Positions 49,601 to 61,449 of a stretch of DNA of 64,000 bases are shown here, in pieces. The position numbers were made by a program, and so were the translations under genes. Location of the stretch: contig JAKNDB010000087.1 in the NCBI GenBank assembly GCA_024305405.1, forward strand, positions 4,280,501-4,344,500, given 5' to 3'. The DNA is from Dirofilaria immitis. Taxonomy: Eukaryota; Nematoda; Chromadorea; Rhabditida; Onchocercidae. How positions within the stretch are numbered: position 1 is the stretch's first letter; the number at the start of each line of letters is the position of its first letter. The notes under the pieces were generated by a model. It saw only the letters and a program-made list of their open reading frames with translations, was not told where the DNA came from and did not search any database.

Positions 49601-50021
49601 ACCTATATGTATAAACCAATTGAAAATGCAGAAACAAGTTTCATCTTGAAAGCATGAGCACTTATATTCTGCAGATGCAAAAAAGAAACATAAACATTTC
49701 ACAAACCTTTGTGCCCGAGCATCGTGGAAATATGTAAAGCTGTATTGCCTTGGTGATCTTGTAAATTAAGATCTGCACCTGAAAAAGTGAATCCATTTTA
49801 AAAATTGTTTTTAAAAAATCAATAAAAATTCAGAAGTCGCTAAATATTGAAAATGTCCAAAAACTCACAACAATAAACGAAGAACCGAAAATTTATATTA
49901 TTATTTATCATGAAACTAAAAATATAAAAATTAAAATACCATTGTTAATGAGGCGTGCAATCGACTGTGTATCGTTGAAAAATGCAGCACGATGTAGCGG
50001 GTATTTTTCCACTTCTGTCAT
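46655..50021 (-). CDS. ankrd13: ANKRD13-family protein (ankyrin repeats plus GPCR-chaperone domain)
   Basis: ANKRD13 proteins act in trafficking of membrane receptors; ANKRD13C retains GPCRs in the ER. Eleven exons, all in phase: 49940..50021, 49707..49778, 49485..49589, 48949..49080, 48517..48707, 48260..48415, 48076..48143, 47714..47807, 47490..47568, 46875..47060, 46655..46788. The N-terminus has ankyrin repeats (YPLHRAAFFND, DHQGNTALHISTMLGHK, RDGWNSLMEAISYGD). The family domain follows: LELKWDFQSWLPLLTKILPS, LRLDTTLVDFNDRTWERGN, then YNAVYYTVEG, REHLTAED, then LPSGFPVRVEIPILPTISAKVTF. It ends after YREDANRFPDF. At about 435 residues it is shorter than ANKRD13A/B/D and has no visible ubiquitin-interacting motifs, which fits the ANKRD13C branch best. 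Confidence 0.9.
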
Positions 50022-50751
50022 CAGTCAGAGTAGCGTAGATCAAATTTTCCAGTGAATAGAATTTTGAGTTATGGATAAAAATGCATTATGCCTGTCAATA
50101 ATGCTTTATGATTATTTTATTAACATCAAAGACGGTGAAACTTAGAAAAACGATATACCAATATCGTGCTAAATTTGAAATCATTAAATATTATAAATTA
50201 TGTCTTTTATAATGTAAATATAAATATACATACAATGTATTCCAGTATTATAAATGTTTCAACATTTTAAAAACTTGCTTTTGATTTATTGTGATGCGTC
50301 ATGGAAAGAAACGGCACGTACGTCTATAAAATTTATGAACAAAATAACATTTAACACCGGACAGAAAATCAAAGACGATTCGTAATGAGTCACAAAAGTA
50401 TTTTAAAAATAATATCAGAATTAAACCCACAAAAGAGTGATGAAATTAAGGAAACGATTGAGGAAGTGCAATAATCAATGCGCTTCTTTACAGTGCACGC
50501 AGATAGCAATGTATGCATATGGAAATTCATGCAGTAAGTTACATCTCTAGCTTGCAGATACTCTAAATTCCTGCAACGAAAATATGTATAAAATTATCAT
50601 TTAGTCGAAACAAAAATTGTGGTAGTTTTAACCATTTCACTCTTTTTTACCGTCAATCATTTCCAAATTACCATGTTTATCTGCCATAAATCCTTCCACT
50701 TGCATATCCAACACTACCGCGTAAATAAAACAACTTGTATCTTCCTCATAA

Positions 50752-50973
50752 TTAATACAGTTCCCCGGCATCACAACCACCCCATCTTTTCAAATCTCTG
50801 CAGTCTCCAATTGCTAGCGCATGATACGATGTTGCATACTCGTTATATGCTTCGAAAATTGAAATAGTAAGTCCGAGGTGAGATGCAACGAGTTGCACAA
50901 ATACATTATGCGCATTTAAAAGCGCAGACATCGACGACGCAGTAATACAAGTAGCAGGAAAAAGTATTACCAT
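50752..50973 (-). CDS. Unassigned single open frame, 73 residues
   Basis: ATG to TAA without need for splicing. The sequence is richer in G and C than its surroundings, and its translation (VQLVASHLGLTISIFEAYNE, later HALAIGDCRDLKRWGG) does not look like AT-rich chance coding. No signal peptide, domain or family is recognised, and there is no nearby poly(A) or splice context. It could be a small gene, a decayed insert or chance. Confidence 0.25.
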   Translation of the reverse strand: MVILFPATCITASSMSALLNAHNVFVQLVASHLGLTISIFEAYNEYATSYHALAIGDCRDLKRWGGCDAGELY

Positions 50974-52370
50974 TCGTTGCCATAAATTTTTAAAAATCTT
51001 CCATCTAAAATGTAAAGTAAGCTATTCGGAAGCCAAGAATTGTAGTTAATTACCCAAGAGAAAAAAATCTGACATCTGAAAGTGAAACAGGCTCTTCCAA
51101 ATGAAGGGTATGCTTTAGAATAAGTTTTTTTTTGGTTTAATTGCTAACTTCTTTCTTTCATGTTTCATTTAAAAAAAGGTTATTTATTATAATCTGATTA
51201 TTTATGATTGCTTTAATGTAATCCATTGAAGAGTCTAAATAATAATTTTTGTCTTATAACTATCTTAATTTCAGAAAAAAATTTTACCGTATTCCCATTT
51301 TAAATACTTCCAATTAACCACAAGTTTCTTCTTCGAATTAATACAGTTTGCATCTAAAATGACACAGAACATTTGTTTAACAAAGAAATAGAAAAATTAA
51401 AGATGATAGAATGTTTCTTCTTGAAGAAAGTGGTCATAGACTTCTTGGCACGCTGCGGAATTGATGTGTTGCTTACCTCTCCAGAATTATTTGTTTATTC
51501 AACCATGTCTTGAAAAAGTGAAGTTTTAGAGACTTCAATAGCAATTCAAGAAAGTTATTGCATATTACGAATAGGTGTTTTTCCAAACAGGAGTTCTGAG
51601 AATGAAAATGGTACGAAAATAATCAAAAGAATTAGTGATTGTTAAATTAAAGTTAGTCGCCTATAAAAGAATAAAAAACATCTCTTTTCTATTGGCGAAC
51701 TTCGAAATCTCAGAACGATAAGAAATCTTGAAAAACACACTAATTTTGAAAAAATCAATACATAATTTCAGTAGTATTCAAATGATGGTACCAGTAGGAT
51801 GATGGGGACGTCACATTATATTAGTTTAGCTTATTATACAAGTGGTTTTAATAATCTATGCACAGTTCCGTGATTAATTTTATTCGTAAATCAAAGTATT
51901 TTATGGCCATATACTTTTCATTTGTTTTTTAACTATTTACAAGCAATAAAATGATCAAATTTGATCCCGCAATACTTGCAGATCAGCACAAAAAAATAGA
52001 TAAATTCTAGAATTTGAAAAAAATTTAATCGAAATACTTGAAAAGATCTTGAAGATGCTTAGAATTTTTTAAATCAACATCTTATCATTTCATATCCAAA
52101 ATTCTAGAGAATCTACATCCGCTACTTACATATCTTGTGAAATAGATAAAAAATAGCATGACATGATGATAATGTAATGGTTTAGTAGGAAAGCAAATAT
52201 CATCATTGAATTAATTTCGAATCTGAAAATTTATTCGCACAGTGAAACAAATGAATATGAAATGGACGTGAAATACTCATCGATTTATCATTATCAATAT
52301 GAAAATTTGCAAAAACTTTCCTATGCGAAAAAAATTGAAGTTCTGGAGTTTCTAACAGAGCGATTTTTTT

Positions 52371-52410
52371 CTCTCTCACTTTCTCTCTCTCCCTTTTTTC
52401 CTCTCTCTTC
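52371..52410. repeat. CT-rich simple repeat
   Basis: CTCTCTCACTTTCTCTCTCT followed by a further pyrimidine tract. The open frame on its complement is an artefact of it. Confidence 0.8.
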
Positions 52411-55400
52411 ATTTGTTTAATGATGAAATAGAAAAGACATCAAGCATGAGGAAATCGATCTATCGGAAAGCTTAAAATTTCAATTTTCCTTTGCGAAAGG
52501 ATGAACCAAAAAAGAATGAATCAGAAATGAAATGAGAAAACATTTGTTTGAAATGAAAATAGAATGGATGATTGGGTACCAATAAACTATCCAATAATGG
52601 AAGAGTGAAAAATTTGCCCATATTATTATAGTTTCAAATCAATAGCCAAAATTTGTATAATAGATGTCGATTGAAAAAACAAAATGACAGATATTGTTCA
52701 ATACTGTCAAACATTTCATGGAAATGCTAATTTTTAATTAGAAAGAAGGATGTTAATGAAATCATACATAAAATGAAAAGATATTCATAATTTAAATCAT
52801 TTCTTTTAAAATATTAAATGTGAAAGTTTAATCTTAAATTTGAAAACGGACAAATTCTCATTTACTTATGAAAGCATTATCACTAAATAAAAAAATTCAT
52901 GTCAAGGCCATTACACATCTTTGGATCAAAAAGGATTATATTTGACCAATTAGTATATAGAAAAATAAAAAAGAACTGTTCAGTAATTATAGAATGAAAT
53001 TAAAATCAATTTCTCTTCCATGTAAATTTACATAATAATAGTTAGCAGAACTGCTTACATAATACAGAACACTACCATCAGTGCTAATTAATATCATTTA
53101 ATTATTATATACATATTAAGAGAATAAGTCCTCTCATTTCACATTTCATTATAAATATGCTTCCTAAAAGCTAAATGAAAAATTTTTAAACATAGATCTG
53201 ATAAAGATAAACTATATGCTGCTCCTGTATTAATAAAAATATTTTTAAAATCAATTTTCAATTGAATGATAGTAATTAGAATTTATCATGATTAATAAAA
53301 ATAAATGAATCGTATTCGACAAACATTTCTATATGATCTCTTCAAGCTTCAATAAATGACGTATACTTCTACAAAATTAGAAGGCAAAAAAAACAAATAA
53401 ATTGAACAAATAACGAAAATTTATAAATTGCATGAAATTTCTATCTTAACCATAAGTCACATTTGTGGTTACCAAATACTGGAGGAAAATATTATCATCC
53501 TTAACTTTGTTTGGATAGTTGTTTCAAAAAAATACATGAACTGATAAATTAATCGATAATGATATATGAGCTGATGAATTAGGTATTAATAAAAAATTTG
53601 TTTCTTTGTTATAAATAATGAATTTGAAGCTTATTTTTTCTCGAACAATTGTGAAATATAAGCCAAAACATACAATGAAATACACCAAGATTAATTAGTC
53701 TTTATTCAAGACGACTGGCCTACAACCAGCTTTGATATATTATGTAAGCACTGAAAAAGTTTTGACAATTTTTACGGAAACGATTTGAATGAGGAAGTAT
53801 CTGGTCCTTCTTTACTCAATAGCTGCATTAATGCAGTCTTTCAAAAGTTTGACTTTTAAAATAAGCATTTTTTCAACACGAAAAAGTAGTGCCTTATTAT
53901 TTGGACATGAAACTTTATAATCAATTCTTTCTTTGAGCTTCAGAATTGAGAAGTACATTTCACTAAAATTCATTTGTTGCTTTCAATTAAATGAAGTGTG
54001 AAATTCATTACAGATAATCTCAGACAAATGTCAATATCATAAAGTCTTGATATATATATACATATATTTGGTACTGCGTTATGATGTGATTCGAATGAAT
54101 TTTGCTAGGAACTTTCCAAAAGCTACGAATCAGCTATTACATACATCTAAGATTGAAAGTTTTTATGAATAAGTGGCATAACTTCTGAAGATTGAATTTG
54201 TAATGTCAAAAATCGGAATTTGCCAATCAAAATTTTAATACTTCTTGGAAAATATTATCATTATTATCTTTTTCCAGTTCAATAATAAAATAAATACAGT
54301 TCTATGATTGGCACAAACTACCATCAATGATATATAGATTAGACAGTTGCGATAGATTTTCGAAGATGGATAAAGGAAGAATACAAGGTAAGTCTCTTTT
54401 CAACATTCTCTTTTTTTTCACGAAGGCAGATATTCTAAATTTTAAAAAACCAAATCCTTACAAATAGAGTTGCCTTCAAAAAAGTATTCAAAAGAAAGCG
54501 TACTTGACAGATGAAAAAGAAAAATAAGAATTTCTGAAATTGAATATCACACTGAAAAGTTCTTGCCGATATGTTGCGAAATACATTTTAACGAATTCCG
54601 AAATACTAAGCAATGAAAAACGAATGAAAAATATTTTAGTGATATTTTCATTCCAAATAAACGAGTTGTTCAAGGACAAAGCACAAACAAAAAATAAACC
54701 ATGTGGAATTACGAAATCCCAATGTAGCGGCATTCAGAAAGACCGGAATAGAATACTCTGCGACGAGTGTTTTTCTGACCCGAATTACCTCCACAATCTT
54801 TCCCCTTCTACTTTTTCCGACATACTCTATTAATCTTCTTTTTAGAAAACTTTATGGATGCAATAATTCAAGAATTCTATGACATGAAGCTAGTTCCGAA
54901 AGTTGCAAACTTTCTATAAACTTTGAAAATTTTCAAATCACCATGCTCAAAGGGAATTTTGCAGAGATAAGTTTTCACTACAACAATAATTTAGTATTCG
55001 CTCTCTGTAGGAAAGAATATTAAGAATTATTGAAGGGATGGAAACGATGCTGTTATGCAGGAGAATATAAATGCATAGCAACAAATTATTGATGTATAAA
55101 CGAATGATGGATGATAAATGATTTAATCCAGTACTATTCAACGGTGAACTAGTTTTCTTTCGTAAGTAGAAACTTCGGCGAGATCTATCGGTTATTAAGA
55201 ATTTGCTATTAGTTTTAATTAAAAGTATGCGGAAAATTTATTGGTTTTATCCACTCCGTGACGCTGATGAATTTGAAACTTCTGAAGCATAATGGACTTT
55301 TGTTTGGAAAAAACAAACGAATATTATTAGTATAGGCTGATTCTCTAAAAAGAAATGTGATAGGTAGGATTTCATATATATTGTATGCTTCCTCGGAAAC

Positions 55401-55450
55401 AATGCATTTAAAAGAAAATTGCAGTGAAGCATCTGCCTCTTTATTTTTGC

Positions 55451-55533
55451 ATTCATTCCCAAACTGCCATGATTCGGAATCCGAATACCGAATCGATGAC
55501 TAGATGTATTAGATGTTTGATTAATGTGTTTTG
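55451..55533. repeat. 84-bp direct repeat, copy 1
   Basis: About 93% identical to 56020-56103. It contains ATTCGGAATCCGAAT, an inverted repeat with 7-base arms, nested in GATTCGG...CCGAATC. It covers the stop codon and the 3' untranslated start of the small membrane-protein gene. Confidence 0.9.
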
Positions 55534-56311
55534 AAAATGTTATGCGGCACGAGTTCCATCGTTTTTGCATCTTCTTCATCTTTCTTTTTGCCTGGAAGTT
55601 TACTAGCAGTGCTCGTAAGTATGACATGTATCACAGAATCCAGAACCCAGTAGTTTAAAATATCAACAACTTAATAAATCGATCATCATTAATAAATTGT
55701 GATACACCAAAATAACGAATAACCTTAAACGATTTTATAATCTATCAATTTTTTTTCCAAAATTTAAAAAAGTAAAAAAATTGAAAAAGGAGTAGTAGCT
55801 CTCGCTAAATGTTGAAGCAGAATACTTACACCAGTGATGTTCGGAAAGTAACACTATTGATAAACCAAACATAAATAAAACCGATAAGAATCCTAACACA
55901 ATATATGAAACGTGTAAAGCAAATAATCGTCCTGTAAACCATGCAGGTATTTGATCTAAGATTAAGATATCCCCGTGAAGTGACTGTATAGACGATGAGC
56001 TTCTTCGGATATTCTTCTAATTCATGCCCCAGACTGCCATGATTCGGAATCCGAATACCGAATCGACGACTAGATGTATTAGATGTTTGACTAATGTATT
56101 TTGTTTAATTAATGTTCTAAAGAATCTATACAAGCATCAAAATTTCCAAATTTTCAGTAAATTGATATAGTTGTTAACCTCGTAACTGGAAATTTTTGAC
56201 CGTTTCAATGAGAATAGTTGTGAAATTAATAGGCATTGGAAATTCCGCATACACCGAACCAATGCCAATGGATAATATAATGGTGACAGTCGACCGCCAA
56301 GTATATCCCAT
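55521..56311 (-). CDS. Small membrane protein, unknown family
   Basis: I do not recognise it. Exon C (55521..55602) encodes a basic/acidic tail (KLPGKKKDEEDAKTMELVPH) and the stop. Exon B (55832..55983) encodes GDILILDQIPAWFTGRLFAL and then a strong transmembrane helix (IVLGFLSVLFMFGLSIVLLS). Their junction matches in phase (TG|T). An upstream exon starting at ATG 56311 encodes GYTWRSTVTIILSIGIGSVY, a signal-peptide-like segment, then FPMPINFTTILIET. It joins exon B in phase only through a GTCAAA donor at 56200; the better-looking GTTAAC donor at 56178 does not fit. Layout would be a short single-pass or two-pass protein with a cytoplasmic tail, about 113 residues. Confidence 0.5.
56020..56103. 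repeat. 84-bp direct repeat, copy 2
   Basis: Second copy, lying in the presumed intron of the small membrane-protein gene, about 570 bp from copy 1 in the same orientation. The inverted repeat ATTCGGAATCCGAAT is kept exactly. Confidence 0.9.
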
Positions 56312-56542
56312 TTTTCTAACAATAATTGAATTTATAATTCTGTATCTCATTTTCAACTTCATCAACGCATTCATTTTCTTCTTAAAAAAACATAAACAGC
56401 ACAAAGAATTTACAATTTTCGAGGACTGAAACAAAACGCCTTATGTTTAATTTGTTGAAATGGAATATTAAAAAAACAGTAAGATCGAAATTCACTGGCA
56501 TTTTTCTATAATATATACAGAGTAAATAGAAAAGACAGCGGA

Positions 56543-59500
56543 TCATTTTAAAATTCTCATTTCTAAAATGCCGCATTCCTCAACATGATAATCGATCTGA
56601 TCAAATGTAATCATCGGACGTGCAGCTGAAGGATCCCAACTATCTTTTGACCATTCTTCAGGTGATGCGCTACCAAATATTCCAAATACAGCAGCAGAAA
56701 TCAGCAGAAATGCTGCTAACATCAAAAATATCACTCGCCACTCATTAGCATTACTAAAAATTGCTACAATCGTTTCAGTAAAAACAAAAAACAAAATAAG
56801 AAAGATTTTGCTCATAAAAATGAAAGGTGCTCAGATATAGGATGATTTTGCAATTCTCTGCCAGTAAAGTAAATTAAATACAAAATTAGAATTTTGATAC
56901 TTAAACAAAAGTGCAATGATACTTGAAATAGCACTACAATCACATACCATTCATCAAAAAAGATAATATTGGTGACCTAATTACTATATTTAAGATTGAA
57001 GAACCGACTTTTCTTCCACAAAAAAACGACAGCAGCAGCTGTGAAGAAAAATGCAAATCCACTAAAAAATCGAATATAGGAAACAATGAATTGCCCAAAA
57101 AACGACCGACTAATACCGCACTACGGCAAAATCCGTAAACAGAAAAGGTTAGAATACATAGAATCAAAGTGAATGCCACAACGATACTGAAATCAGACAA
57201 TATTAAATATTATATGAAGATTAAAATCGCTCGTAAATATGGTCAAGTTAATACAAAAATAACAGAATTAACAGACATGAAATTATATAAATTTTGGTAA
57301 TAAAAAGTTCCAGCCTTTAGCGATGGATGTTGTGAATATTGAAGTCATTGAATGAAGATATACGGAAAAACACAAAACTGAAATTACCTATGATGAAATG
57401 TGTCGCTAGGAGGAAACATTGCAAGAAAAATGAAAATCAATGCACATATAATAAAAGAGATAGTATTGAATACCAGTATTGATATCTTCTCACTAAAAGC
57501 TTCGCTAAGCGATACCATAATCCATGAAACTGCGTCATTATAAACTGGAAAGAAAAAGCAACAGTAAATTATCAAATATGGTTTGCCATTTAAAAATCGG
57601 TTCTGGCAAATTCATTGTTCCCTTTAATCAAATGGCATAATTTGTTAACAAACTAGATTATTAATTGACAAAATGTTCATTTATTATATATGAAAGTATA
57701 TTAATTCTTATACCATGAACAAAAAAGGCACAGCAGCTAGAGAGAGGAATCAGCGCGAGTTTCGCGAACAATCAGCAAACAATACAACGGTAAAAACTGA
57801 ACAGCAATCGATACCACAAAAAATATCCACAGGAGGCAATCCAAATAGCCCAAACCGGAAACGATAAAATCAACGATCGACAGGGATTCTCAGCCAAAAC
57901 TCGATTGTGCTCGGCCTATAAAAATCGATAGATTTTTACAATGGAACAGTTTAAATCAATTTTACTTCATTTAATAAAACTTAAGACAATGGTATAATTA
58001 TTATTAATTTTTAGCACCAAAATTGAAGGTTCTGGACATCAGTGTGATGACAATATGCGCATTTTATGGATTCAAAAGCACTTCAATACTGCCATCCCAT
58101 ATGGATCGTCTTAGTCACTGCGGAATGATAAGTAGTTAAACCTTAATTTTTCCGGCCACTATTTTGTTTAGTTCCAATCCATTTACTGAAAAATGATATT
58201 GTGGTCTTTCTCGAAAAACTACTAGCCAAACCAATGCTAATAAACAGGTTGCTGCTGCATGGACGAGAAATGGTATCCGATAATCATGAGCGAACATAAA
58301 AGACGAAGTAGGCCAACTAATTAAAGGTGCCAGCTGTAAATTCATAAAAATTTTGCCATTTAATACTTTATACGGAAAATAATCTTAACATTCCTTATTT
58401 ATATTTTAGATATATACTATTGCTACTACGAGAGCTGCTTGGCCAATTAGATAGTTTTTTCTCTTTTAGTAGCGTGGTTGAATCATAAATAAGAAATCTT
58501 GAAAGCTCTTTAAACCATCAGTATTCAAAACGACTTTTAGAACAACAACAGTTAATCTGTTCCTATAACGAAGGCTTCGACTGATAGACAAGCAGTACTC
58601 TTGTGCTGATAAAATTTTTGGAAATATCTTTTGTTATGCTTCAGCACTATTTTTGAAAAAATATTTTGAAGATTTCTAAAATAAAGTTCATTAAGATGTA
58701 AAAAAGCTAACAGAAGCTAACCTGAATGAAACATGTGCAACAGACTAAAAACAAAAATTGATGTTTAAGAGTTCCCCAATTTGCCGTCACTATACTAATC
58801 ATGGGAAAAACGTTGGAGAAGGCCAAACCCTGGATAAATCGCATGCAAGCTGCTAAATATCGGCCTGAACTACAAATAATTTTAAGATAAAAGTCATGAA
58901 TGAATTGTGAATTCTGCATTCTTATAAACACAAATTTATAATTTGAATGTCACAAAAACTAAAATTGCGCGTAATATATAAGGCCACAATTACCGTATTT
59001 AAATTGAGGAGCCATGGCAAGTAATGCAGTTGCCATAGCTGATATTATCATCATAACAGCAAAAAATCGACCACTGCCAAATGACCGAAGCAACGAGCAA
59101 GTAAAGAAAGATCCGCAAAACATTCCAATCCCGGGAGCAGTCCAAACCAGAAAGCGTTGTATTCTTTTCTCCAGTGTTCCATGTACAATATCTTCTCTTA
59201 AAATGCATTTACAATGATCCCATCGTAAAATTGATCTTTAAATTTTATAGTTGAGCAAGATATTATATTGCTTTTAAGTGAAAAATATCAATACAAAACC
59301 TAATTCTTCTATTCAGAGCAGTCTAGCATTAATTCATTAAGCGTGATTAAAAATAATTTGCAATACTAGCTCGTCAAATCATTTGATTCAAACTAATTCA
59401 CTCATTTATTAGGTTACTATATTATGAAGGCAAAAACTAGACAAAACTCCGTGTGCTTTATGTTATTAAATTTATTTAAACTAAAAGCAGACTGACATTT

Positions 59501-61443
59501 CAACTTCCTGTTTCGTTTTTCCACCACCATCTTTCAAATTTCCATCCCATTTTAAATATTCCCTGTCCTTATCAGATTGTAAACCAGTTTTATATGTTAG
59601 CTCTAGAAGAAAAATAACTATTCAATACATGAGAAAACATTTTATGAAACATAAAAATTTGAGAAAATAGCCTATGGATTTTTCCTATTTTGAAAATATT
59701 TTGGATAGTTTTTTAAAGTATTTGAAAAATAATAAAATAAGTTAAAACTTACGTTCGGTATCCTTATAGTTGTGAAAAATTGGGAGATCTATATCATTCG
59801 ATAAAGAAAGAAGGCTGTAAAAATGAAATATTAGTTCAATTTAATCTAACGACTTCAAAATCTCATTTTCTCAATAATTATTACAAGTAGCTTATAAATA
59901 AATAAAAATATTCACCTAATCGTCGTTGTTCTCTCACCATTTACAATTGTATTTGAAAACAGATTCTTAGCAATATATGTTACATTATTCTCTAAAAAAA
60001 TACTTGAAATTGTAACATAAAGCTAAAGGAAATGAAGACATTTTAACAACTACTTTCCAAAAATATATATTTCTTGAAAAAATAGCAGATGAAAAATTCA
60101 AATGAAGATTTATGAAAAAAATACTTAAATATGATTCGTCAGTTCCGCTGACATTGAAATTTGTTATTTTCAGCATTTCGGCCAAATGTCTCCCTGCATT
60201 TGCGCTGTCCAAATTGTTCTCTTTAGTATCATTTAGTAAAAATCGTCCTGAAAAGTAGGCACAAAAAATCGTCTAATATATACTTATATTAAAACTCGTT
60301 CGTGTAAGATGCCAGTTACTGCTGTATTTCTATCAGTGTTCCAGCCGTCAAATGCAGGATAGCGACTTCATCACATATAATTAGATTCAATATATTTATG
60401 GTGCAGAATAATAGAATCAAAATTGCAATTGTTAAAAAGAAATATACACTTTTTTGTAGAAGTTATCTGTGTCAAATGCATTTGCTTCCACAGTTGTATA
60501 TCCTGCAAAATATGGAGCAATAAATGTTTTTGTACCTCATAAAATAATTTGACAATTAAATTACTTCATGATGATAACATTATAATTTTAAATGGTCACT
60601 AGCAACTTTTTATTAACTTCTTAAAAATAACCAGTTTGCTGGAAAAAACGGAATTCGCTTCGGATACTTGTTATAAGATTTAAGGATATTGAGCTCCTAG
60701 TTGTATGCAGTTTTGTAATAGTTAGCTCTCCAGATTAATTCAAATTCCTTGGATATCAAAATATCAAATATCAAAATTATCAATTAGGAATTAAATTCCA
60801 GATGAAAACCAGATTTCATATTGTTTGGATATCAGTCGATTAAGATGTGTTAAATTTATCACTAATAATCAGATTTCTTTTAGCGGACGTAGAATTATAA
60901 ATATCGATGTAGTTAAAAACTCATGCATTTAATATTTTAGAAGTCTGCAGATTATTAATCTGTTATAAGGACTTTATTTTAAATGAGATTTTTTATAATG
61001 CTTATTTTAAATCAATGAGCCATTCAGCAATCAAACTTGATCCTAATTTCTATTGACTATCTAAAGGACTAACAAATAAAATTATATCTACCACAAAGAA
61101 ATGAAAGCAGGAATTCAAATATTAATGAAATAATGAGAAAAGTGAAAATAATAAAATGATGGAAGTAAACAACCTGGTAATCATCGTATATTACAGCAAT
61201 ACTATAGAGAATAATATTGGCGAACAAAATACTCAAACAAGCAATTAACAGTATCAAGATAAGATAACGAATATTATTAACAAAACAACAATAGATGAAC
61301 TGTCGTGATTTTAGCATTCGCTGAAATATATTTTCACTGATTAGCAGCATCCTATATTGAAATTCTTCATATAGCACAGATCGCAATTGAATCGAAGTGA
61401 ATGAATCATTATATCTCTCATAGAAATTGAATATTTTGAGCAT
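56543..61443 (-). CDS. SLC17-like major facilitator transporter
   Basis: A multi-pass anion transporter of the SLC17/MFS type, in a nematode-expanded branch. Likely exons: 61174..61443 (cytosolic start and TM1 RYLILILLIACLSILFANII), 60450..60502 (uncertain), 60125..60247, 59916..59991, 59753..59814, 59528..59602 (loop with N-glycosylation sites NDT, NVS, NVT), 58994..59194 (FLVWTAPGIGMFCGSFF), 58722..58864, 58142..58333, 57714..57915, 57388..57544, about 56940..57186, 56543..56753 (EWRVIFLMLAAFLLIS...FGSASPEEW, stop). From 60247 to 57186 all junctions match in phase. Two exons look damaged: 57714..57915 has an in-frame TGA at 57772-57774 while QFLPLY reads in another frame, and the exon from 57186 shifts frame at the A6 run 57097-57102. 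So it is either a gene with consensus errors or a young pseudogene. Confidence 0.65.
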
Positions 61444-61449
61444 TCCCAA

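Larger units (their letters stand above)
50022..55450. other. Gene-poor region
   Basis: Mostly AT-rich. The minus frame 50752..50973 is described separately. A plus-strand start-like exon at 54366..54388 has a strong donor (CAAG|GTAAGT), and an open Cys-containing frame lies at 54540..54833, but no splice model joins them. A CT-rich tract is at 52371-52410 and a TA/CA-like tract near 54050-54070. Confidence 0.4.

Noticed and set aside
52203..52412. Minus-strand frame of 69 codons
   Set aside because: Its start is the complement of a CT simple repeat (KREEKREREK).
54366..54833. Short start exon with GTAAGT donor and a Cys-containing frame
   Set aside because: No acceptor joins the two in phase and no motif is recognisable.
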